Of a DNA stretch of 64,000 nucleotides, positions 29,757 through 39,200 are shown one piece after another (position 1 is the first letter of the stretch; the number at the start of each line of letters is the position of its first letter). The stretch covers positions 1-64,000 of IMG/VR virus record IMGVR_UViG_3300044825_001572; one strand, given 5' to 3'. The position numbers and the translations under genes are program-made. The DNA is from a virus. A model generated the notes under the pieces. The model did no database searches. It saw only the letters and a program-made list of their open reading frames with translations, and was not told where the DNA came from.

Positions 29757-31063
29757 TTTGTTAAGGATACAAGTTGAGAATTTGGAAGTCTTGTTGGATA
29801 GTAAATAAACTGTCTTATATGACCGTTTAAATAAGATGCAAACACTCCTTCCAATCCAAAAACTATTCTGTTGAATGTTGTTGGTAATACATCTGGGACG
29901 CCTGATGCAAAATCTGCAGTATATAAATCTCCATCAACGGAAATAATCATATTATTTGTTTTTATTGCTAGTGCCTTTTTAACTAATCTATTAATATATG
30001 TCTCATTTTTTCCAACCAAAAAGTTAGTAGTATTATTTTGAATAACTGAAAATAATGGAATTTGGTTTATATTTTGCCAACCTACTATTCTATCTAAAGG
30101 AGGTACTTCTGGACTCATAATTGCAAAATCTGTAGAATTTCCAGCATTAGTCGGTTTATATGTACTATAATTTGATATTATAGTACCTTCTGTCTGATTA
30201 TACCAACTACTAAAATTACTTCCAGCCATACTTGCATTATCTGCAGTTCTTGTTGCTGTGGAGTTCGTTGTTGATACATAGGATGTTGGGAAGGAACCTT
30301 GTTCTAGTTGAGCACCCCAGATATAATATCCATTTGAAGTGTTCCCAACAAATCCAGGAAATACTCCAGAAGTACCAGAAGTTATAGAATTGACTGAAAG
30401 TCTAGCAAGAGTTGATGTAGTTCCAGCAGTACCTGTAACTGATAATCTATACCATCCATTTGGGAATGATGATATACCTGCATTTATTCCAGAACCACTT
30501 CCATAATTTAAACTAGTAGTTACGCCAACTGTAGATAAATTAAAATTAGCATAACTACCATTTGTAGTAGCATTATCATCAAAAACTAATTGAACGAATT
30601 GTTTATTTATTGGTTTTACAAAAATTGAAAAAGTATAAACTGTATTTGAACTTATTCCTATTGCATTAAATGTATTATTAATGTGGATATTATTATCAGT
30701 AGTTTCTAATATTTTGTCCGAGTTATAACTTCCATCAGGAGCGATTGTTTCTGTAGTATTGAATGAAGTAGTAAATCCAGCTCTAGTCCACCTAGAATTT
30801 GAAAAATCCTCACTCCAACTGACCAAATTACTTCTACTTTCCTCAATCAACAATCCCAAACTCTCAACTTCTCCAGTTGTAAGATTATAAAGATGATCAA
30901 ACCTTGGAGTATTCGCAGGAACTACCTCAATTAATCCTTCCCTACCCATTACAGTAGCACTAGAAGTCCTAGTGAAAGTAATTCTGGGATCTAATGTGCG
31001 ACTTCCCGCAAAGTTAAGATTTAAAGTAGGTCCTTCATCTGGGAAGTTTTGCTGTATCGCCAT
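29753..31063 (-). CDS. Spike/fibre protein, paralogue B3, 436 aa
   Basis: Starts MAIQQNFPDEGPTLNLNFAG. Subgroup B features: FTRTSSATVMGREGLIEVVP and LYNLTTGEVESLGLLIEESR. Middle conserved GYYIWGAQLEQGSFPTSYVS; C-terminal IYYPTRLPNSQLVSLTK. First of the six to be transcribed, immediately after the 1698-aa fibre gene. Likely carbohydrate-binding appendage. Confidence 0.8.
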   Translation of the reverse strand: MAIQQNFPDEGPTLNLNFAGSRTLDPRITFTRTSSATVMGREGLIEVVPANTPRFDHLYNLTTGEVESLGLLIEESRSNLVSWSEDFSNSRWTRAGFTTSFNTTETIAPDGSYNSDKILETTDNNIHINNTFNAIGISSNTVYTFSIFVKPINKQFVQLVFDDNATTNGSYANFNLSTVGVTTSLNYGSGSGINAGISSFPNGWYRLSVTGTAGTTSTLARLSVNSITSGTSGVFPGFVGNTSNGYYIWGAQLEQGSFPTSYVSTTNSTATRTADNASMAGSNFSSWYNQTEGTIISNYSTYKPTNAGNSTDFAIMSPEVPPLDRIVGWQNINQIPLFSVIQNNTTNFLVGKNETYINRLVKKALAIKTNNMIISVDGDLYTADFASGVPDVLPTTFNRIVFGLEGVFASYLNGHIRQFIYYPTRLPNSQLVSLTK

Positions 31064-34000
31064 CTAACCTAATTTCTCCTTTAGAATATTTATCTGGTTC
31101 TGCTGTTCCTTTACAACTTCTATAAGTAATCCAATCAAACCATTATAGTTTACAGTTTTAGTTTCTTCCCCATTTACGAGTTCTGGTAAAACTTTTTCAA
31201 TATCTTGAGCTATAACTCCCATAGAAGATTTACCAGTTTCTTTCCAGTCAAAAGAAACTCCAGTAATATTTAGAATTTTATCTATTGGATTTTCTATTGG
31301 TTTAATATTCTCTTTGAGTCTTATGTCTGATGCTGAGTTGAAATCTGTAGATGTAGTAACTCCAGTAATTAGAGCATCACCTTGTATATGAAGTCTTGAT
31401 GTTGGATTTGCGGTTCCTATCCCAAGATTACCAGAAACATAAGCACCACCAGTTACTTGAAGTGGTTGTGATGCGGTTCCTGTTGAACTTACAGAACCAA
31501 CTAAAATATTTGATCCATCAATTGCAAGAGAAGCATTAGTTGCTTGACGATTAAATAAAAATCTTCCAGAAAATTCTGATCTAAAAATAATATCTCCCTG
31601 TGCAGCATTATTTGCATACTGTCCTGGAGCGCCCGCTACTGCAATCGTCAAATCTCCATTATTTCTACCAACAGAAATTCCAGTATTGGAGGTTGAAAAT
31701 CCACTTCTTAATAGAAGTCCGAGATCACCACTTCTTGTTATTGCAACAAAATTCCCATCATAAGAAAGATTAGAAGATGTTGTTGTAGTATTAGTTGCGC
31801 TATTGTAAAGAATTCTGTTTGCTGCACCTACAACATTTGTGGAAGTTGTTGCAGTTCCTGTAAGATTACCTACAAAAGTAGTTGCAGTTGCTACACCAGA
31901 AACATTCAGTTGTCCTAATGTTCCAACAGAAGTGAGTGATGAATTAATAACTCCACTTCCAAGAGTTGTGGAACTTAAGACTGAAGTTCCATTAATTTCA
32001 TACTGCTTACCAGAAACTAGGTTCCAATCTTCACTTGAAGTTAATGCTCCCGCAGTATTATTCCAAGTGATTGTCTTACGAATTCCAGTAGAACCGATAC
32101 CAATTCCAGCACCATCAAGAAGTGCATTAGTTCCTACTGTTGTTGCAATACCAACATTAAAGTCTGCAAGTTCAATAGTTGAAGAATTAACAATAAACTG
32201 AGTACCATCTACATATAAGTCACCTTTAATTCTTACTGCACCTGTATCATCACCAACAACTGCAGGGTCAATAATTAATGTTGAAGGACCATAAATTGAA
32301 CCAGTAAGTTTAATATTTCCTACAACATCCAATTTTTCTGTTGGATTTGTTGTTCCTATTCCAATATTTCCAGAACTATTTCCATAAATCCAATTTACAC
32401 CATTACTTCCAATTGCAAGTTGTGTAGATCCACCAGGTATTGCAGGTTCAGCACTAAAACCTACTGCAACATTATAAGAACCTGTAACATTATATCCTGC
32501 ATAAGAACCTAGAAAAACATTTCCATTTCCAGTATTATTAACAAATCCTGCAAGAGAACCTATGAAAATATTTTCACTTCCATCACTATTATTATATCCA
32601 GACTGTTCTCCTATGAAATTATTATAAGATCCATCAAAATTTGTATATCCTGCAGAATTTCCTAAAAAGTTATTTCCTGTTCCACTATTATTTGTATATC
32701 CAACCTGATAACCTAAAAAGTTATTGTAATTTCCACCAATATTACTATACCCCACCTGATAACCTATGAAGTTATTATTATATCCAGTAATAGCAAGTTC
32801 TCCAGCACCAACTCCTGCAAAAAAATTATAATCTCCATCAATAGAAGTATTGGTAGTACTATCACCAAGTCTTATATTAGTACCATTAAACCCAATAGTT
32901 CCATCAACTTCAAGTTTTACTGTTGGATTTGTGCTTCCTATACCAACAGAACCACTAGAAGTAATTACAAAAGCACTTGAATCTGGATTTGCACTATCTT
33001 CAACAACTAATGCATTACCAGTTCCTGTTTGTGTGATTCTTAAGGCATCATTAGAACTATTAACTGATATTGTTGCAATTCCAGAAGATTGAAGTCCTTG
33101 TGTCTGAAGAATACCAAAGACCGTTGCACCATATCCAGTAGTTTCAAATTCTTTTACATTATCAAAATAGAGTCCTACTGGTCCATTTGAAATAAAACTT
33201 GCTTTTGTTTCCGAACCAGCAGCATTTGTAATAAGAACATTATTATCGCCAGTAAGATATAAATTTCCTGTTCCAAAATCTCCAATAATACTATTTCCAC
33301 CATCATGATAAATTCTTAAATCATTACCATCGCCAAAATATAAAATATCATTATCACCAAAGTAAGCAGAAGTTCCAAAACTTACGGCACCTGTGAATGT
33401 GGTGATTCCAAGTGTTGAAACACCAGAAGAATTAATGTTTGTTAAAGTAACATTGGTGCTATTCAGACTTGTAATCGTACCAACGCCAGTATAATTTAGA
33501 TTAGTTCCAGAAATGTTAGTAACAATACCAGTTACAATATTACCTGTTGTAAAGTTACCAGTCGTATAAGTTGCTGTTGTTCCAGATAGAGTTGGAATTG
33601 TACCAACACCAGAAGAATTAATGTTTCTTATAACTGCTAAATCATTTTGGGTAAATTGAACATTACCAACAGCAAGGTGAGTTCTTGTTGGGAATTGAGT
33701 AGATCCAATACCTACCGCATAGTTAATCAACCAAGCATCTGTATTGAGACCAGCAAAGGAACCGGACTTGAACCACATAATTTTCTTATATGTGGGAAGT
33801 GTTGATTCTCCAATACCAGGATTGTAAATTGAAACTAATGGACTACCTTCTGTTGATGCGACAGAAATACCGCCATGATTTGCTGTTGTATCATTAGAAA
33901 CATCATTATTATTTGAATCTGTTCTAAATCCAAGAACAATATCAGGGTCAGAGACTTTCAGTTCAGTCGTGAATAAAGTAGCAGAAGTTCCACCAATCGT

Positions 34001-36160
34001 AATATTACCAGTAACGTTTAAGTTACGATTAACTTGTAGGTCTCTAGTAACTGTTACATCTTGAGGGGCAGTAAATTGTGATGGGATACTTAATGTTGGT
34101 GTTGAACCCTCACCAGTTCCACTTGTTACTGTAATTTGATTTGATGTTCCAGAAATTGACTGAACATAATCACCAGTAGTATCTGTACCAAGTCCAACTG
34201 AGTTTGGTTGAATTGTTGCTGCTAATGATACATTACCAGTACCATCAAAACTAATTGCTGATGCAACAACGTCACCCGTAATTTCAAAAGTTCTTGGAGT
34301 TACTAATCGTGTTGCGGAACCAGCAATACCAGTTAATGAACCTACAAATGTTGTTGCTGTGACGACACCAGTAACTAATGTATCTCCGGATACGTGAAGT
34401 CTAGATGTTGGATTTGTGGTTCCAATACCAACCCTTTGAGTAGAGTTATTAACAACAAACCAAGTATTTGCCGAACTTCTACCTTCAAATGATACAATTT
34501 CGCTGGAACTTCTTGTGAATCTAAATGTGTCTCCACCACCACTACCAGAATCATTTATTGCTTGAAAATAAAATGTTTCATTATTTGCACCAACATTCCA
34601 GTTTCTATTGTTAGTTGTCGCATCTTCATCAACAAATCTAATAACAGGATCAACTGATTGTAAATGTAGTTCTTCTCTTGGATTTGTGGTTCCAATTCCA
34701 ACCCAACCATACCCACCACCTTTAATTACAAAAGCACTTGAATCTGGATTTGCACTATCTTCAACTACAAAAGCATTACCAGAACCAGATTGAGTAATTC
34801 TTAATGCATCGTTAGAACTATTGACCGATATTGTTGCAATTCCAGAAACATTTAATTGCGTTGATGTTAAATTAGTTAATGTGGTAATTCCAGAAGAATT
34901 TATATTTGTTAATGTTGCATTACTGCTAGTTAAAGAAGTGATTACTCCAGATAAAATATTTGCAGTATTATAGTTTAATGTAGTACCCGAAATCGTTGTT
35001 GCTGTATTAACTCCAGAAGAATTTAAATTTCCAGTAATATTACCAAAAAATGTTGTTGCTGTGACGACACCAGTAACTAATGTATCTCCGGATACGTGAA
35101 GTCTAGATGTTGGATTTAAAACATTTATTCCAACATTTCCAGTTGAACTTACTCGTAATCTCCTAGTGTTTGCAGTAAATATATCAAAATTTCCAAGTTC
35201 TCCTGAAGTTTGTCCCGCACTTATAGATACAGTTCCAGAGCCTCTGTTTAAAATTTGTAATCCGCCATCATCAGTTCCATTTCGTATTAATCTAGCTTGA
35301 TAGTCTGTATATAAAAGTTGTGGAAAATTCCCCCCACCAAAATCAATATATTTGGGAAGATCTGTATTTCCCATACCTATTTCAAATGATCTTCCATTAT
35401 CTGCCCCCATTCTAGTAACAGAATTATTAAATGAATTTGCTACTATCCATTCAGTATCATAAAATGTAAAAGTATTAAATATTTGACTATCACTATCAGA
35501 ATAAAATGGAATAAATGGATTTGTGGTACCTATTCCTATTCCATATCTTGTTTGAGTTACAGCAATTCCAGAAACATTATAACCAGAAGCTTCTCCTTTC
35601 AATGTAGTGATTAAATTGTATGTTCCTCCAATAGATACATTTAAATTTCCATTTATAACGGAATTACCATTAACCTGAAATGTTGATTGTGGATTTGTGG
35701 TTCCTATTCCAACAAAACCACTTGAGTTTACAGTTACATCATCTTCTCCACCACCATCTCTTCTTAAACCATTAGGACTAAAATCATCTAAGAATGCTAA
35801 TTGTCCTAAGTATTGATTGAGTGGTACTTGAGATGCTCCATAACCAACATCTGCTTGAGTTACTACATTCCAATATTGACCTCCGTATAATTCAGTAATA
35901 GTTCCACCAACTGCTAGAGTTGATTGTGGATTTGTGGTTCCTATACCAACATTTCCATCATTATAATATACACTACCACCAGGATTTTCGGTCCAAACGT
36001 TCAATAGTGTAACGGTAGTTCCTATTCCAACAGCTTCTTTCTTTGTGAATAGTCTACCATCATTTGTATTGAGTGCTAGTTCCCCCAGTTCTACTTGATT
36101 AGTAGAAGGTCTCTTCCCTGGAACAGCAGAACGCTTAAACTTTATGTAATTTGTTGCCAT
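31064..36160 (-). CDS. Tail fibre with YadA-like head repeats and S74 chaperone, 1698 aa
   Basis: N-terminus MATNYIKFKRSAVPGKRPST ... VELGELALNTNDGRLFTKKE is the attachment motif of many trimeric phage fibres. Repeated blocks include GIGTTNPTSRLHVSGDTLVT and the cassette YWNVVTQADVGYGASQVPLN (about 85-115). At about 1115-1240 lie seven copies of a 14-16 residue unit (NNFIGYQVGYSN, NNFLGNSAGYTN) like the left-handed beta-roll head of YadA-type adhesins. Residues about 1605-1698 are a peptidase S74 intramolecular chaperone (SDIRLKENI, then MGVIAQDIEKVLPELV and a C-terminal coiled coil). In this family the Ser-Lys pair of SDxRxK cuts the domain off after trimer folding. So the mature fibre should end near residue 1605. 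Confidence 0.9.
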   Translation of the reverse strand: MATNYIKFKRSAVPGKRPSTNQVELGELALNTNDGRLFTKKEAVGIGTTVTLLNVWTENPGGSVYYNDGNVGIGTTNPQSTLAVGGTITELYGGQYWNVVTQADVGYGASQVPLNQYLGQLAFLDDFSPNGLRRDGGGEDDVTVNSSGFVGIGTTNPQSTFQVNGNSVINGNLNVSIGGTYNLITTLKGEASGYNVSGIAVTQTRYGIGIGTTNPFIPFYSDSDSQIFNTFTFYDTEWIVANSFNNSVTRMGADNGRSFEIGMGNTDLPKYIDFGGGNFPQLLYTDYQARLIRNGTDDGGLQILNRGSGTVSISAGQTSGELGNFDIFTANTRRLRVSSTGNVGINVLNPTSRLHVSGDTLVTGVVTATTFFGNITGNLNSSGVNTATTISGTTLNYNTANILSGVITSLTSSNATLTNINSSGITTLTNLTSTQLNVSGIATISVNSSNDALRITQSGSGNAFVVEDSANPDSSAFVIKGGGYGWVGIGTTNPREELHLQSVDPVIRFVDEDATTNNRNWNVGANNETFYFQAINDSGSGGGDTFRFTRSSSEIVSFEGRSSANTWFVVNNSTQRVGIGTTNPTSRLHVSGDTLVTGVVTATTFVGSLTGIAGSATRLVTPRTFEITGDVVASAISFDGTGNVSLAATIQPNSVGLGTDTTGDYVQSISGTSNQITVTSGTGEGSTPTLSIPSQFTAPQDVTVTRDLQVNRNLNVTGNITIGGTSATLFTTELKVSDPDIVLGFRTDSNNNDVSNDTTANHGGISVASTEGSPLVSIYNPGIGESTLPTYKKIMWFKSGSFAGLNTDAWLINYAVGIGSTQFPTRTHLAVGNVQFTQNDLAVIRNINSSGVGTIPTLSGTTATYTTGNFTTGNIVTGIVTNISGTNLNYTGVGTITSLNSTNVTLTNINSSGVSTLGITTFTGAVSFGTSAYFGDNDILYFGDGNDLRIYHDGGNSIIGDFGTGNLYLTGDNNVLITNAAGSETKASFISNGPVGLYFDNVKEFETTGYGATVFGILQTQGLQSSGIATISVNSSNDALRITQTGTGNALVVEDSANPDSSAFVITSSGSVGIGSTNPTVKLEVDGTIGFNGTNIRLGDSTTNTSIDGDYNFFAGVGAGELAITGYNNNFIGYQVGYSNIGGNYNNFLGYQVGYTNNSGTGNNFLGNSAGYTNFDGSYNNFIGEQSGYNNSDGSENIFIGSLAGFVNNTGNGNVFLGSYAGYNVTGSYNVAVGFSAEPAIPGGSTQLAIGSNGVNWIYGNSSGNIGIGTTNPTEKLDVVGNIKLTGSIYGPSTLIIDPAVVGDDTGAVRIKGDLYVDGTQFIVNSSTIELADFNVGIATTVGTNALLDGAGIGIGSTGIRKTITWNNTAGALTSSEDWNLVSGKQYEINGTSVLSSTTLGSGVINSSLTSVGTLGQLNVSGVATATTFVGNLTGTATTSTNVVGAANRILYNSATNTTTTSSNLSYDGNFVAITRSGDLGLLLRSGFSTSNTGISVGRNNGDLTIAVAGAPGQYANNAAQGDIIFRSEFSGRFLFNRQATNASLAIDGSNILVGSVSSTGTASQPLQVTGGAYVSGNLGIGTANPTSRLHIQGDALITGVTTSTDFNSASDIRLKENIKPIENPIDKILNITGVSFDWKETGKSSMGVIAQDIEKVLPELVNGEETKTVNYNGLIGLLIEVVKEQQNQINILKEKLG
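34349..35117. repeat. 67-bp direct repeat in the S74 fibre gene
   Basis: Identical 67-base copies at 34349-34415 and 35051-35117, both encoding VVTATTF and NPTSRLHVSGDTLVTG. They frame about 640 bases; recombination between them would delete or duplicate that fibre segment in frame. Confidence 0.85.
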
Positions 36161-36205
36161 AATCCTGGTATATACCTAAATTAAAAGCTTATATAAGCCT
36201 TTTCA

Positions 36206-36213
36206 CTATTTAG
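36206..36213 (-). promoter_or_regulatory. Late-promoter match CTAAATAG
   Basis: Minus strand CTAAATAG overlapping the TAA stop of the 1512-aa gene (36210-36212), 46 bases before the ATG at 36160. Confidence 0.5.
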
Positions 36214-39200
36214 ACTGTAAACCTATCCCTAGAAATCTTAATAGTATTGTTTCTATAGGTTGGAGTAAATTGAAGATTTGCAGAATATTGTGGATTGGAA
36301 CCCTCTACTATATTAGCAGAAAATGTTCCCAAAATTTCTTCATTAGCTACAGTTGAATATTCCATATAATCTGCAGCGGTATTTCCAGAACCTACAGATT
36401 GTAATAACATTACATCACTTACCTGGAAATTATTAACTGTGATTGGATTGAAACTAAATCCAGAACCAACATTTCCATTATCGAAAGTATTATTTACAGA
36501 AATTATACTACCAGAAGTATATCCAGAACCAGGAGAAACTACAGATACATTTGTTATTTTTCCTCCAGCAAGAACTATAGGATTGCTACTTGCAAAAGAT
36601 ACGTTAGCAACATTACTAGAAGTTAAAGTACCAATTCCAGGTCTTGTAGATAGTTTTAATGTTGATGCTGTAGGAATTTCTGCGATATAATAGATTTGTG
36701 TAGTAACTCCATATCCAGGTCCAGGAAGAATACCGGGGAATCCAAGAGAAGCGGAAGCTCTAGCAGTAGATCCAATTCCAGATACTGGAGCAGTTATAGT
36801 TACAACTGCAGATTGAGCCGTAGTGTAACCAATACCAGTACTTGTTACTGTAATTGTTGATACCCCAAAACCAACTATACCCGTAGTTCCGCTTGGGCTG
36901 AATGTAGCAATTCCAGATTGAGCTAAATCAAATTGTGTATAACCAGCACCAGAATTTGTAATTACTACATTAGTTACAATAATAGTTGATACTGCAGCAC
37001 CAACACCTGATCCAGTATCTCCAGGAACTCCACCAGAGAATGATACTGAAGGAATTGATACAGAATATCCTGCCCCTGGATTAGTAACTAAAATCTCACT
37101 AATTCCTACCCCTACAGATCCTCTAGTACTTGTACCAATACCAGTTGGTGAACTAAATGTTACTGATGGAATAAAGGTATAACCTGCTCCTGGATTAGTG
37201 ATAGTAATGTTGGAAGATGTAACTCCAAGACCTAATGAATTGACCATTCCACCAGCTCCAGTTATACCATCAACAGCTGTAACTGATATAGATGGGTTAG
37301 ATGTATAACCACTTCCAAATTCATTAACAAATACAGTACCAATTCCCATTACAGCAGAAGCGGAAGCGCCATTACCAAGACCACCACTTGGAGATAAGAA
37401 AACAGAAGATACTGTAGTCACACCAAAACCGACATTAAGCACTTGGATATCAGTCAAGAACATTTGCGTAATTGTCGCTACAGCAACTGTCTCTGGAGTT
37501 CCTCCAGTAAATACAATTATTGGTGGAACAGTATAACCAAATCCAGGATTGGTAATAGAAATACTTTCAACTTGACCTGAGACATTGATTTGTGCTGTAC
37601 CTTGTGCTCCAGTACCAATTCCACCTACAGGACTAAATGAAACAGATGGATTACTATCATAACCACCTCCACCACTAATTAAAATTCCAGTTCCACTAAC
37701 CCCCATCCCAACTCTACCAACAAAATTTGTTGGAGATGGTGATACTGTTAATGTAGGAGCTATAGTATATCCAGAACCTGGTAAAATATTTGTAAAGGTT
37801 ACAATACCTAAATTACAACCAATAGTTGCTGTAGTACCTATTCCTGCTGGACTACCAACAGTTAGAATTGGAGGTCTAGTATATCCTGCACCTGGATTTG
37901 GAATACTAAAATGGGTTGAAATACTAAGAGTATTTACTACAGCAGTTGCAGTTGTTCCTACTCCCGTTGGAGATTGTATTGTAATGGTTGGATAATTTGG
38001 TCCGCTAGTTCCAGCGTATCCAAATCCTGTACCATCAATCCTAATGTTAGTAGCAAATAATCTATTGACCCTAGCAGTAGCAGCAGTTCCAACATTATTT
38101 CCTGGTACAGAGACTGTTGGAATAAATGAATAGTTAAAACCACTATTAGTAACAACAATTGTAGAAATGCCAAATCCAATCCGCCCAGTTGCAGTAGTAC
38201 CAACTCCAATTGGCGCATTAAATGTTACTGTAGGAATTTCTGTATGAATTCCTGCTTGAGTTATCCTAAAGTCAGTAATGCACATAGTAGCTACTTGAGC
38301 TGTAGCTGTAGAGCCTATTCCAGATACTCCAGAAATAGGAGGATTATTCGTAGGAGCTGAAATATTTACTGTTGGGAAATTTGTATAACCAAATCCAGTA
38401 TTTGTAATATTAATAGAAGTTAATCTAGAATTTTCTGCCGCAGTTGGTGGAATAGCCTGATTGAAAAGAATAGGCTTGTTTACGTTTAATGATGAAACAT
38501 CATTCTGGAAAGCAAAATTTCCATCTTGAATTGCAGTAAGTGTTAATGATGTTTCAGGCTCTACGGTTAGATTAGCTCTAGCATCATTTCCACTACCACT
38601 TGTTGTTAATAGTTCTATGTTAGTATAACTTCCACTAACATAATCTTGACCTTGACTTAAATTACTTATTGATCTAGATGATGAAGAAGTTCCAGAACCA
38701 ATTAACTGTCCGTTACAAGTAATTTGAATATTATATCTTGCACTTCTTTCAAATCCACAATCTAAACTATCTAACGTAACTGCTGAAGTGGATGTAGTAA
38801 CAACTTCAGTATTTCTAAATTGTGGAGGTAAATATTCATCAAGGAATGCAAGTTGTCCTAGGTATTGATTGAGTGGTACTTGAGATGCTCCATATCCAAC
38901 ATCAGCTTGAGTTACTACATTCCAATATTGACCGGCAAATTCCTCGGTAATAGTTCCACCAATTGCTAGTGTAGATCCTGGATTTGTAGTTCCAATTCCC
39001 AATCTACCAGTAGTAGGTACATAGCGAATTCCAGATGCATTAATATCTAAAGTATCTCTAATGGTAGTAATTCCAGAGAATATACTTCTCCCATTTAATA
39101 ATGTACTTCCACTTACATTTAGATTTGCAGTTGGGGAAGTAGTTCCAATACCTAGACTATTTGTTGATGGATTATAAGCTAAGTTATCACTGTCTAATAA

